Below are positions 1-8,752 of a stretch of 48,332 nt of DNA, one piece after another. A program made the translations under genes and the position numbers. The DNA comes from an uncultured Bacteroidota bacterium (lineage in GTDB: Bacteria > Bacteroidota > Bacteroidia > Chitinophagales > LD1), in NCBI GenBank assembly GCA_903917755.1, contig CAIXBT010000167.1, positions 1 to 48,332 of the forward strand, written 5' to 3'. Each line of letters begins with the position of its first letter. The first letter of the stretch is position 1. Below the pieces are notes generated by a model. The model ran no database searches and had not been told where the DNA came from. It saw only the letters and a program-made list of their open reading frames with translations.

Positions 1-144
1 CCTTTATACCAAATCCATGGTATAATAAACTTTGCATTCCCATATCTCTAAATTAAAATATTTCTATTTTCCAGGTATGCATTATTACGATGAACCAAAA
101 AATCATAAAGTTTATTTAGTGTACCCTAGGCAAATCTTGTACGG
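1..144. other. window edge, no gene seen
   Basis: This AT-rich stretch lies downstream of the first minus-strand radical-SAM gene. A short plus-strand open frame begins here but runs into that gene in antisense and has no recognisable protein character. I see no hairpin-plus-T-run terminator or RNA gene. Confidence 0.5.
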
Positions 145-1725
145 TTATATACCAGCCTCTGGATTGATCACTTCTGTTCTTTGCGGCTTTTTTTGTTTAA
201 AATACTCTACAAGCTTTCTTTCCACACGGTTTTCGTATCTGTTTGATAGGATACTGCGCACCATCCTCCCAAAGCGAATGGGCCGAAAGAGATAGTTCGA
301 GCTTAGAAAGGTCAAATTAGTTAGGAGTTCATAGAGCTTATACCAAGGTTCTGAAATCAGGTCGGTATAATATTTACCCTTCCCGTCTGAATGGAGGAAT
401 ACCAATTCCAGAAAGAAATCGTCATTCGATAAATCGATCCTCTTTTCATCTACCAGTTTGTCAAATAATACACTGCCGGGATAGGGATGGAAGCGCGATT
501 GCGTGATATCATTTACACCAGCCCAGCTGCACTGTATCAGGAACCATATCGTTCGCCATACATCTGCATGTGTTTCGCCCGGCAGTCCGATGATCATGTT
601 CAGGTTTATATATATTTTTTCTTTATGAGAGCTTCGCATCGACTTGAGCATGTTAGGCACCTTCACTTTTTTACGGATCAATTTGAGCAATGAAGGCGAA
701 CCCGTTTCGGGTGCATAGGTCACCTGACGGCAGCCTGACAGGTAGAGATTGCGTGCTACTTCCGAATCAATCACTTCCGATCTAGTTCCCACAGGCAATT
801 CCCAGATAACATTCAACTTTCTATTTATGATCTCTCGAGTAAAGGTCATTATCCATTCTTTTTTAAGAATGGCTGTAAGATCGTAAAAATCAAAACTCGT
901 GATGCCGTATGTCTGCATCATGTATTCCATCTCATTGATAATGTGAATAGGATTCCGCATATAATAACGGGTGCCCCACATCTGAGGGCTTGAGCAGAAA
1001 GTGCATGAATAAGGGCACCCCCTTGTGGCCAGTAGCGGGATTGATTTTTGGTTAGTATTGCCCCATCGTACTTCATATTTATGGTAATTTTCCATCGGGA
1101 AATATTCCCAAGCGGGCAATGGCATGTCATCCATATTTTTCACCCTCGTACGTCGTTTTGTTACAACTGCCTTACCGCTTTCACTATCTCGGTAGGCAAT
1201 TCCGTCTATATCCTTAAAATCTCCATGCTTTTCGATTGCCGCCAATAGGTCAACTATCGTTTCTTCTCCTTCGCCAAGCACACAAACATCAAGGTGTTTA
1301 GTTTGCTTCAGGCCTAATTCTGCCATGGCTGTAATACTCTCACCGCCAGCAACTATCAATGCCTGCGGAAACCGCTCACCTAAAAAATCAATCAGGTAGC
1401 GATCAAAAAGCCAATTGTTCGAAAACATTGCAGAAATGCCAATGATCTGCACGTCGACAGGAATTTTATTTGCTATTTCAATAGCGCTTAGTCCATTAAC
1501 ATATAACCTGTTGAGCGGCAATTGAACTTTAATGTCTAGGTGTATATCACCTATTGGATGGTAAGCCATTGGGCTTTCACCTATCGCGTCGATTACAGAT
1601 ACAGTGTGTCCAGCTTGTTTTAATGCCCCAGCAATAAATGCGAGGCCCAGAGCAGGAGTGTTATTGATTACAACCGATTCTTCTTTATCTCTGCACCGTG
1701 ATGGACGGATTAAACAAACATTCAT
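145..1725 (-). CDS. B12-binding-domain radical SAM protein (paralogue 1)
   Basis: This 526-residue protein has a Rossmann-like cobalamin-binding-type domain at about residues 1-160, with conserved stretches NTPALGLAFIAGALKQAGH and GEGEET. A radical SAM barrel follows, with the 4Fe-4S motif CPYSCTFC (Cys237, Cys241, Cys244). The canonical DxHxxG cobalamin-ligand motif is not visible, so B12 may bind base-on or not at all. Residues about 430-526 form an extra C-terminal region with hydrophobic and basic segments, possibly membrane-associated. It is closely similar to the next gene and to those at 13666 and 36508, all sharing CTFCSSPQMWG. Family members do radical methylation, cyclisation or rearrangement at unactivated carbon. 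The substrate here is unknown; the locus suggests a lipid or glycan intermediate. The ATG start is followed directly by the usual family opening (NVCLIRP). Confidence 0.9.
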   Translation of the reverse strand: MNVCLIRPSRCRDKEESVVINNTPALGLAFIAGALKQAGHTVSVIDAIGESPMAYHPIGDIHLDIKVQLPLNRLYVNGLSAIEIANKIPVDVQIIGISAMFSNNWLFDRYLIDFLGERFPQALIVAGGESITAMAELGLKQTKHLDVCVLGEGEETIVDLLAAIEKHGDFKDIDGIAYRDSESGKAVVTKRRTRVKNMDDMPLPAWEYFPMENYHKYEVRWGNTNQKSIPLLATRGCPYSCTFCSSPQMWGTRYYMRNPIHIINEMEYMMQTYGITSFDFYDLTAILKKEWIMTFTREIINRKLNVIWELPVGTRSEVIDSEVARNLYLSGCRQVTYAPETGSPSLLKLIRKKVKVPNMLKSMRSSHKEKIYINLNMIIGLPGETHADVWRTIWFLIQCSWAGVNDITQSRFHPYPGSVLFDKLVDEKRIDLSNDDFFLELVFLHSDGKGKYYTDLISEPWYKLYELLTNLTFLSSNYLFRPIRFGRMVRSILSNRYENRVERKLVEYFKQKKPQRTEVINPEAGI

Positions 1726-1779
1726 GATGTCATTTTTATATCAGCGTATTACACAACTCTTATTATAAACTCAGTTTCT

Positions 1780-1808
1780 CAAAGTTAGCAAATAAATAAG
1801 AAAAGCAA
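1780..1808 (-). promoter_or_regulatory. Bacteroidota-type promoter for paralogue 1
   Basis: Read on the minus strand there is TTG, an 18-base spacer, and then TAACTTTG, which fits the Bacteroidota sigma consensus (TTTG near -33, TAnnTTTG near -7). The -7 box lies 55 bases upstream of the start codon. The same box occurs at exactly the same distance before the neighbouring paralogue. Confidence 0.55.
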
Positions 1809-1891
1809 TATCAACTCTTACATAGAATTATGCTCATGTATGATGAAAATTCCTCGTGTTAAATCATGAGTTTGTTGAGATCATCAACTAA

Positions 1892-3469
1892 TCATACCTG
1901 AGGCTCCAGCCTTTTTGATTTAAAACTTAGCTTTTCTGATTTTTGATTCAGATATTCTACTAAACTTCTTTCGGCCCTGTTTTCATAATTGCGTGTGATA
2001 AGGTTCCGCAATGTCTTGAAGAAACGTAAGGGCCTAAATAAATAATTAGTACCAAAAAAGACAACTACGGAAAACAACTCGTAAAAATTATACCAGCCGG
2101 TAGAAATCAGGTCATTATAATATTTATTCTTGCCAAAAGAGTCTATAAAGATCAGTTCAAAAAAGAAATCATCAGTAGAAAGATCAATCTTCTTTTCTTT
2201 AACTAATCTATCGAATAATGCGCTGCCAGGATATGGCTGGAATACTGACGGACTGATATCATTCACCCCAACCCAACTGCATTGGATCAGGAACCAAATA
2301 GTGCGCCATACATCTGCATGTGTTTCGTCCGGCATGGCCATGATCATATTTATGTATACAAACATTTTTTCTTCGTGAGAACTTCTCATGGACTGAAGCA
2401 TGTTTGAGATCTTAACCTTCTTTTTGATCAGTTTAAGCATTTTAGGTGATCCTGATTCGGGAGCATAAACTATGTGTCGGCATCCTGATAAATATAAATT
2501 ATGCGTTACTTCCGAATCGATCACTTCAGATCGCGTTCCGACCGGCAACTGCCAGGTTATGTCTAATTTTCTTTTTATTATTTCATTGGTAAATGCAATT
2601 ATCCAGGTTTTCTTTATGATGGCAGTAAGATCATAAAAATCAAAATTAGTGGCCCCATATTTGGCCTTCATGTATTCCATCTCATTCACCACACTCTCCG
2701 GATCACGCATATAATATCGGGTACCCCACATTTGAGGGCTACTGCAAAAAGTGCAAGAATAAGGACAGCCTCGGGTAGCCATTATCGGAATAGACCTTTG
2801 CTTGGTCACCCCCCATTTGATGTCATATTTTTCATAATTATCCATAGGGAAATACTCCCAGGCCGGCATGGCAATTTCCTCCATGTTTTTCATTCTAGTA
2901 CGCCGACTGGTGAAAACAGCTTTTCCGGTTTCCGGATCGCGAAACGCGAGACCATTCACTTGGTCAAATCTTTCTTTTTTTTCTATTGCAGATATTAGTT
3001 CTACAATGGTTTCCTCTCCTTCGCCCAATATACAGGCATCCAGATGTATTGTTTGATCTATGGCCATTTCTGCCATAGCTGTAATACTTTCGCCTCCAGC
3101 TACGATCACTGCCTGCTGAAAACGCTCACCCAAAAAATCAATTAAATAGCGATCAAATAACCAATTATTGGAGAACATGGCAGAAATGCCAATCACATCA
3201 ACTGAATTAGGAATTCTGTCAGCTATTCCTGCGGCGCTCAATCCATTAGTAAATATTCTATTGGCAGGCAGGTTTGCCTTAACGTTCAGCTCAAAACTGA
3301 TTGGATTAAATTCTTTTGGGCTTTCGCCGATAGCATCAATAACCGACACATTGTGCCCAGCCTGCTTCAATGCTCCTGCAATAAAAGCCAAACCTAAGGC
3401 AGGTGTATTAGTAATATTTATAGCGTCTTTATCTAAAAACCTAGGAGGACGTATAAGGACAATATTCAT
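1892..3469 (-). CDS. B12-binding-domain radical SAM protein (paralogue 2)
   Basis: This 525-residue protein is a tandem paralogue of the downstream gene at 145, with near-identical blocks such as GLAFIAGALKQAGH, FSNNWLFDRYLIDFLGERF and TRGCPYSCTFCSSPQMWGT. The N-terminal cobalamin-binding-like domain spans about residues 1-165. The radical SAM cluster cysteines are Cys235, Cys239 and Cys242. The DxHxxG motif is again not seen. The C-terminal region (about 430-525) has the same hydrophobic/basic character. The 166-base gap to paralogue 1 contains that gene's own promoter, so the two are probably transcribed separately despite lying head to tail. The reaction is probably radical chemistry on a product-specific carbon; methyltransferase activity is possible but not shown. 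Confidence 0.9.
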   Translation of the reverse strand: MNIVLIRPPRFLDKDAINITNTPALGLAFIAGALKQAGHNVSVIDAIGESPKEFNPISFELNVKANLPANRIFTNGLSAAGIADRIPNSVDVIGISAMFSNNWLFDRYLIDFLGERFQQAVIVAGGESITAMAEMAIDQTIHLDACILGEGEETIVELISAIEKKERFDQVNGLAFRDPETGKAVFTSRRTRMKNMEEIAMPAWEYFPMDNYEKYDIKWGVTKQRSIPIMATRGCPYSCTFCSSPQMWGTRYYMRDPESVVNEMEYMKAKYGATNFDFYDLTAIIKKTWIIAFTNEIIKRKLDITWQLPVGTRSEVIDSEVTHNLYLSGCRHIVYAPESGSPKMLKLIKKKVKISNMLQSMRSSHEEKMFVYINMIMAMPDETHADVWRTIWFLIQCSWVGVNDISPSVFQPYPGSALFDRLVKEKKIDLSTDDFFFELIFIDSFGKNKYYNDLISTGWYNFYELFSVVVFFGTNYLFRPLRFFKTLRNLITRNYENRAERSLVEYLNQKSEKLSFKSKRLEPQV

Positions 3470-3523
3470 AATATGGTATCTAAGATAATCAATTAGAAAA
3501 AAATATCCAATCTAGTCATTTAA

Positions 3524-3531
3524 CAAAGTTA
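3524..3531 (-). promoter_or_regulatory. -7 promoter box TAACTTTG for paralogue 2
   Basis: The minus strand reads TAACTTTG, matching the Bacteroidota -7 element, 55 bases upstream of the start codon. The surrounding bases match those at the equivalent place before paralogue 1. No TTG sits at the matching -33 distance here, so the upstream half is weaker. Confidence 0.45.
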
Positions 3532-3585
3532 GTAAATAATTGGCCACCCCATGAGTCAAAATTCCCCCAAATTTCGAATGGCATT

Positions 3586-5184
3586 TCAAGCAACCTTAGA
3601 CTGGACAGTATCCGGAGGGGATTGATAGTGGCCAAATTCAACCGGGGTGACGACCTTGGTCGCTACGACATTGGTGATGCCTATCTTGCGCAGAAAAAAT
3701 TTCTTTAGATGAAAGAAATTATGAAAAGCGTATGTTTTAAATTCCGGGTTTTGCATCATAAAACCTGTGATAAGATCACAGAACATGGCTAATGGACGAA
3801 CCAAAAATCCAGGTATCCTTTGGATATGCTCGGGACGTATTTTCTTTTTGATCGAGTCGGGCAAAACAGGCATGATCCTGAATATCACCTCATAAGATTG
3901 ATAAAGGCGCATGAGCTTATCATCTTTGATATTCTCTGTATTTCTGAAAAAGAAGAAATCTTCTCCCTCGTTGATCTTTCGCTCCTGCTCTTCAGTGATC
4001 CTCTTTTTTGCTATCGCATCATTCATCATTTCTGTACCCGGCAGAAAGCAGGTCCAGAAGGTCTGAATTCGTTTTGTGCCGTGATTTGCATACAGGGCTC
4101 TGGCATTTTCCTGAGCGCTTATCGGTTCGTCAGGCAGACCAAACATATGGTCGACCTTCACATTCATTTTATACTTGTTCATAGCATCAATGGCTGCGCT
4201 CACATCCTCACTGCGCTCATATCTAAGCAGGTTTCCTTTTTTAAAATTCTCGTCCATTGACTGCACCCCCATCTGCACCCATTCACAGCCGGAATTGCTA
4301 AGCCATTTTGCTATATCGTCATCCATATAGCGTGGATGTGTCAATATTTGATAAGGCTTGTTTATTTCCTTCTTGTAGAGATAGAGAAAATCCTGCAGCC
4401 ATTTTTTGCTGGTCGTAAAAACATCATCCTGAAAATCCACCACTTTGATGTTATACCTTTTCTGAGCGATCTTAAGCTCTGCGATCATGTGTTCCGGGCT
4501 TCTCAGGCGAACATATTTTCCCGATTTTTCTTCAGGCAGTTTTGCGAAAAAGTTATTAAAACAAAAAGAGCAGCGATATGGGCATCCGCGTGAGGCCATG
4601 GTCAGATATAGATCACCCAGTCGGACATTCTCCTCCCACAGCGGCTTATCATAGAAAGGCAAAGAGTCGAGATCCTGAATAAAACCGGCTTGTATTCCCT
4701 GGATTATCAATCCATCTTTGGTTTTATATTTTGTGTTAGGTATCGGCTTATTGTAATTGGGGTCATTTATAGACTCTATGATCTGCGGGAAAGCCACATC
4801 ACCCTCGCCCACTACTACATAGTCGATAACCGGGCGCTTCAAAAGCAAGTGGGGTACTGCTGAAGCATGTACTCCCCCGAAAACTGTCTTTACATTGGGG
4901 TTGATCTCTTTGGCCCGGGATGCTATATCAAGTGCCCACTGATAGGTAGATGTAAGCGGTGAAAAAGCCAACAGGTCCGGTTGCTGCTTTTCGATAGACT
5001 TCATCACCTCATTGGTATCATCAAAAAACGAGGAGATACTTGGCATTTCGAGATTGAACCGGTCATGGAAAAGCGAAGCCGAAAAGGCCAGACCCACTGA
5101 ATGACCCCTCGATTTTGCGATGGCAGAGAGCATACTTATGCCTAGCTGTTCGGTGCCTAATGCTGCAAAAGTTACTTTAGCCAT
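3586..5184 (-). CDS. B12-binding-domain radical SAM protein, divergent type
   Basis: This 532-residue protein has an N-terminal cobalamin-binding-like domain (about 1-140; motifs FGGVHASA and VVVGEGD) and a radical SAM domain with CPYRCSFC (Cys201, Cys205, Cys208). Further family signals are FQDDVF and a GLPDE segment in the barrel. The C-terminal 100 residues are basic and hydrophobic. It lacks the SSPQMWG signature of the other paralogues, so it probably performs a different step. The gene lies head to tail behind the two paralogues but 117 bases before the nearest one's stop, and diverges from the plus-strand radical SAM gene at 5480. Members of this broad superfamily include methyltransferases and ring-forming enzymes. 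No specific function can be assigned. Confidence 0.88.
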   Translation of the reverse strand: MAKVTFAALGTEQLGISMLSAIAKSRGHSVGLAFSASLFHDRFNLEMPSISSFFDDTNEVMKSIEKQQPDLLAFSPLTSTYQWALDIASRAKEINPNVKTVFGGVHASAVPHLLLKRPVIDYVVVGEGDVAFPQIIESINDPNYNKPIPNTKYKTKDGLIIQGIQAGFIQDLDSLPFYDKPLWEENVRLGDLYLTMASRGCPYRCSFCFNNFFAKLPEEKSGKYVRLRSPEHMIAELKIAQKRYNIKVVDFQDDVFTTSKKWLQDFLYLYKKEINKPYQILTHPRYMDDDIAKWLSNSGCEWVQMGVQSMDENFKKGNLLRYERSEDVSAAIDAMNKYKMNVKVDHMFGLPDEPISAQENARALYANHGTKRIQTFWTCFLPGTEMMNDAIAKKRITEEQERKINEGEDFFFFRNTENIKDDKLMRLYQSYEVIFRIMPVLPDSIKKKIRPEHIQRIPGFLVRPLAMFCDLITGFMMQNPEFKTYAFHNFFHLKKFFLRKIGITNVVATKVVTPVEFGHYQSPPDTVQSKVA

Positions 5185-5288
5185 TCTGCCTTGATATTAA
5201 ACATTCTCAGACCAGTGTCCATAATTGAACCATGAATATAGTAAGATCTTATGATATAAATCAGGTGGTCAATGAAATAAACAAAAAA

Positions 5289-5296
5289 CAAACATA
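5289..5296 (-). promoter_or_regulatory. candidate -7 box for the 3586-5184 gene
   Basis: The minus strand reads TATGTTTG, a full match to TAnnTTTG, about 105 bases upstream of the start codon. CAA-rich sequence (TTG on the minus strand) lies 16-22 bases further upstream, so a -33 element is possible but its spacing is uncertain. Confidence 0.35.
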
Positions 5297-5321
5297 CAAA
5301 ATTGAGTCCTCTCAAAACAAT

Positions 5322-5341
5322 ACACCGGGCAATACCGGTGT
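5322..5341. promoter_or_regulatory. perfect 7-bp inverted repeat in divergent intergenic region
   Basis: ACACCGG and CCGGTGT are separated by six bases. The repeat stands out because the surrounding 295-base divergent intergenic region is very AT-rich. There is no T-run on either side, so an operator or leader hairpin is more likely than an intrinsic terminator. Confidence 0.35.
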
Positions 5342-5479
5342 GCTAAATTTTGTCGGTAACTTTATAATATAGTTTTTATTGCAAGCATAAAAGTAACAAT
5401 GTGTTCTATCTACTTTGATTAAAAAATTTACTTATTCTTAGCTACATTCACGATTATTTTGCACTGAAGTGACAGTCTC

Positions 5480-6886
5480 ATGAATGTAGTCTTTCTTAAT
5501 CCCCCCCATGATACACGTATACAGCGTCGATTCATGTGCAGTTATAATGCGGCCAATATACTTTTGCCGCCTCAGGAGTTGATTGCATTGGGAGGGGTCT
5601 TGAGGTCTTTTGACAAATGCAAAACATTTCTGATCGACTCTATAGCCAGCCAGTTAAACACCCGGGCTACCATTGATAAACTCGTTTCGCTGAAACCTGA
5701 CATCATAGTGGCCATTCATGGCTTCGAATGTTTTGAAGAAGACATGAATGTCCTGGAAGAAATAAAGCAAACCATCCCTCAGTCCACGGTCATATTATTC
5801 GGACATTATGCCAGCATATTTCCGGAGGAAATACTCAAAAAAACAAGTATTGACATCATCATACTCGGAGAACCGGACAATATATTTGAATCCCTGATAG
5901 CGACCCTGCTCGAAAACAAAGACCTCGCAGGAGTGAGCGGGATCGCATATAAAGTGCAAGGGAATATCGTCGTCCAAAAAGGTGATGAACGTATCACACA
6001 TCCTGAGCTTCTGCCAATGCCGGCATATGAACTCCTTAACCCCGAAGAATATTTTGAGCCATTTCTCAAACCCCCATTCGGGCTCATTCAGAGTGCGCGT
6101 GGCTGTCCATACAGCTGCAATTACTGTGTTAGAAGTTTTGGCAAAAGACTCACATATCGGACCACCGACCAGATCATAGATGAGATCCTCTTTATGAAGG
6201 AAAAATTCGGCATACGGTCATTGCGATTCATTGATGATACTTTCACCGTACATACCAAGCGTGTCATAGAGATCTGTCAAAAGCTGATAGATCTGAAGAT
6301 CGGGATCGAATGGACCTGTCTGAGCCGGATAGATACGCTGCGCGAAGAAATGATCCCATGGATGAAAAAAGCAGGATGCAAGCGTATTTATTTTGGTGTG
6401 GAAAGCGGAAGCGCTAAAGTGCTGCATTATTTAAATAAAGATACTGACCTCGGTCAGGCCATCACTACATTGCATACTTGCAAAAAATACGGTATTGAAA
6501 CCTTAGGTTTCTTTCTGGTGGGTACTCCGGGCGAGGAGCAGGAGGACTTTAATGCCAGTGTCAATTTTGCGATCCAAGCTGATTTTGATTACATCATTGC
6601 CGGCGAACTAATACCATACCCCGGTACCGAGCTATATGAAAAATTCAAGGAGCAGGTTGATTTCTCGCTTTTCCCATATAAGAATGAGTGGAAGGACCCG
6701 TCCATTAAAGTCAAAAACGGCGAGAAGGAAAAGGAATTTTACAGAAGGTTTTACTATCGAAAGAAATACATAGTTAAGAGTGCTCAAAAGATGATCGAAC
6801 ATCCCTGGGAGTATCTGGATAATTTCAGAAAGCTATCGAGTTTCATGATGACCTCGCAGAAAAGTAAGCGCCAGGATTATATTTAA
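5480..6886 (+). CDS. B12-binding-domain radical SAM protein
   Basis: This 468-residue protein has an N-terminal cobalamin-binding-like domain (about 1-140; opening NVVFLNPPHDTR, later IIILGEPD) and a radical SAM domain with CPYSCNYC (Cys209, Cys213, Cys216). FIDDTF, YFGVESGS and FLVGTPGE are typical of the BchE/HpnP/methyltransferase-like superfamily. The length is ordinary for a BchE-like two-domain enzyme. It stands alone on the plus strand, diverging from the 3586-5184 gene and converging on the PhyH operon, with 43 bases between stops. The ATG start is chosen because the typical NVVFLNPP opening follows at once. Likely role: SAM-dependent radical modification of a locus-specific substrate. 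Confidence 0.88.
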   Translation: MNVVFLNPPHDTRIQRRFMCSYNAANILLPPQELIALGGVLRSFDKCKTFLIDSIASQLNTRATIDKLVSLKPDIIVAIHGFECFEEDMNVLEEIKQTIPQSTVILFGHYASIFPEEILKKTSIDIIILGEPDNIFESLIATLLENKDLAGVSGIAYKVQGNIVVQKGDERITHPELLPMPAYELLNPEEYFEPFLKPPFGLIQSARGCPYSCNYCVRSFGKRLTYRTTDQIIDEILFMKEKFGIRSLRFIDDTFTVHTKRVIEICQKLIDLKIGIEWTCLSRIDTLREEMIPWMKKAGCKRIYFGVESGSAKVLHYLNKDTDLGQAITTLHTCKKYGIETLGFFLVGTPGEEQEDFNASVNFAIQADFDYIIAGELIPYPGTELYEKFKEQVDFSLFPYKNEWKDPSIKVKNGEKEKEFYRRFYYRKKYIVKSAQKMIEHPWEYLDNFRKLSSFMMTSQKSKRQDYI

Positions 6887-6929
6887 ATTTATTTCCGGTA
6901 TGAGTCTATCAGCTCTACTTCGGATTATT

Positions 6930-7835
6930 TTAAGAAGCTTTATTCAGTACAGCTCGGATCCTGCCCATGAAGGATAGCTCAGGTCCGAATCCCGCATTTT
7001 CCTTCAGCTTTTCCAATTTTTTTGTAAGCTTTTCTTTTTCTATAATAGGGTTTTCAAATTTTTCTGTTGCGAAAAGTTTACCCAATACCGGTTTTTCGAA
7101 AATACTGGTCGCGAAATTTTCAAATCGCAATAAGAAATCTTCAGGCATCTCAAATTTTTCAAGTTGTCCCTCCGGTGACTTATAATGAAAGATCATTGGA
7201 GCCTCTTTGGTTTTCACTCCAGCGGTAATAGCTTTGCGAATCCGAACTGAATGATTCGGGGTGGAATAATGAATGACGCTCTGATTTAAGATGATAGCCT
7301 CTCCAGCCTTGACATAGACCGGTATACAGCTATCTATAACATCCTTTTCGCTGCCGGTAAAAAAAAAGGGAATAGTAGGAGACCGCAAAGAGGCGATCTT
7401 TGAGTAATGGCTGCCCGGCAATACATGCAGCGCGCCATTTTCTTTATTTACATCTATCAGGGGTATCCAGCAATTTAGCGCTACAAATTTTTCCTCATCT
7501 ACGATAGTCCAATCCTGATGTACACCAAGTTCATTATTCTTCGATGGCATTTTATAGAGAAAGGAAGCCCCAAACGTCTGATAGTTTATAAACAATCGTT
7601 CGAAATGTTTAGTCAGTATAGCCACTATCCTATCGCTGGCATTTTTTTTGAAGTCAAAATCATTTGAATAACTATCTGATACAAAGCCCCTGTCATCGGG
7701 CAGTACCGGATGTATCTCGTCAAAAAGATCATTGAGCTGAGTCACTTCTGTTTCGTCCAAAAACTTTGCTACAAGAAACCCTTGTTTATCAAATTTGGCC
7801 TGTTGGACAGGGTCTTTAAAAATAGAAGGAGCCAT
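6930..7835 (-). CDS. PhyH-family Fe(II)/2-oxoglutarate dioxygenase
   Basis: This 301-residue protein belongs to the phytanoyl-CoA dioxygenase-like family. The iron ligands are visible as HQD (His106, Asp108) and distal His189, with basic residues near 198-200 in position to bind 2-oxoglutarate. Family blocks are NGALHVLPGSH and KAGEAIILNQSVIHYS. The start at 7835 is preferred over an upstream in-frame ATG because MAPSIFKDPVQQAKF aligns with the openings of the other PhyH proteins here, and the upstream gene's stop is only four bases away. Last gene of a minus-strand operon beginning with the Wzm permease. The reaction is expected to be hydroxylation; the substrate is unknown. The C-terminal tail (about 240-301) is Lys/Glu-rich. 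Confidence 0.9.
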   Translation of the reverse strand: MAPSIFKDPVQQAKFDKQGFLVAKFLDETEVTQLNDLFDEIHPVLPDDRGFVSDSYSNDFDFKKNASDRIVAILTKHFERLFINYQTFGASFLYKMPSKNNELGVHQDWTIVDEEKFVALNCWIPLIDVNKENGALHVLPGSHYSKIASLRSPTIPFFFTGSEKDVIDSCIPVYVKAGEAIILNQSVIHYSTPNHSVRIRKAITAGVKTKEAPMIFHYKSPEGQLEKFEMPEDFLLRFENFATSIFEKPVLGKLFATEKFENPIIEKEKLTKKLEKLKENAGFGPELSFMGRIRAVLNKAS

Positions 7836-7839
7836 ATAG

Positions 7840-8730
7840 CTAGTTGATCCCGAAGAATTGTAAAAATTTTTTGACGCCTTTCGGTTTGAGTGACCCATAT
7901 TTCTTTTCGAGCAGAGCGGCATCGATCTTTGGAAAATCATAATCCACCAGGCCTAGGCTCTTTCCTATCTTAGGGCGATCAGAGATATTCTGGCCAAACT
8001 GATCGAAATTTGTCATGAATTTATCATCCTGCTCAAAGATCTCGACCTTGCTGCCATAGTCTTTTTCCCAATAGCAGGTCTGAAACGTAGCATCCTTATG
8101 AGTAAAATAAGTATTGGTCACTATTCTCGGTCTGCCCGATCGGTTTGCCTCAGAGTAATGAATAATACTCTGATCAAATATTACTGCCTCGCCTGCTTTA
8201 GGATAGACTTTTATCAAATACTTTTTGATCTCATCATTGCACTCTTCATAGATCCCGCAGATAGACGAGCCTCTGTATGACGGGTAGATCCTATGGCTAC
8301 CCGGCAAGACCTGCAGTGTACCATTCTCATCATTCAGGTCGAGAAGCGGGACCCAGATATTAATACCTGTATATTTTGATTCGTCGACCAGTGTCATGTC
8401 CTGATGCACACACATTGCACTCTCAGGCATAGACTGCTTGACTATGAAACTGCCACAAATGACCTTGATGTCCTGCAGGTATTTCTCTACGGATCTGCTG
8501 CATACTGCCCGTATTTGTGTATCGGCCTGCGTTCTGTAGTTTTTGTCCTGAGAGAAAGTGCTGGGGAAGAATCCTTCACTAACCTTAGGCTGAATCGTAT
8601 CATATAGTGAAAGCAGTGCCGATATCTCTTCTGCATTATAGAATGGCAATATGATATAGCCGTCTCGCTCAAACTGCTCCTGATGGGCAATATCACGAAA
8701 AACTTTTGTCATTTTAGGAAATTCATACAT
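7840..8730 (-). CDS. PhyH-family Fe(II)/2-oxoglutarate dioxygenase
   Basis: This 296-residue PhyH-like dioxygenase has a complete facial triad: His109 and Asp111 in HQD, and distal His191 in SIIHYS. Arg200/Arg202 could bind 2-oxoglutarate. The blocks NGTLQVLPGSH and KAGEAVIFDQS are standard for the family. An internal Met7 (position 8712, MTKVFRDIAHQEQF) matches the other family openings here and may be the true start, shortening the protein by six residues. It is operonic, 22 bases after the double-domain PhyH and four bases before the next PhyH. Likely hydroxylation or a related oxidation of a carbon in the cluster product. Confidence 0.9.
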   Translation of the reverse strand: MYEFPKMTKVFRDIAHQEQFERDGYIILPFYNAEEISALLSLYDTIQPKVSEGFFPSTFSQDKNYRTQADTQIRAVCSRSVEKYLQDIKVICGSFIVKQSMPESAMCVHQDMTLVDESKYTGINIWVPLLDLNDENGTLQVLPGSHRIYPSYRGSSICGIYEECNDEIKKYLIKVYPKAGEAVIFDQSIIHYSEANRSGRPRIVTNTYFTHKDATFQTCYWEKDYGSKVEIFEQDDKFMTNFDQFGQNISDRPKIGKSLGLVDYDFPKIDAALLEKKYGSLKPKGVKKFLQFFGIN

Positions 8731-8752
8731 ATTGCTATAATTCTTATTCCTT

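Noticed and set aside
32-295. Plus-strand frame at the left edge
   Set aside because: Half of it is antisense to the C-terminal coding part of the first radical-SAM gene and the rest looks non-coding.
6887-6929. Intrinsic terminator between convergent genes
   Set aside because: The 43-base gap lacks a stable hairpin followed by a T run.
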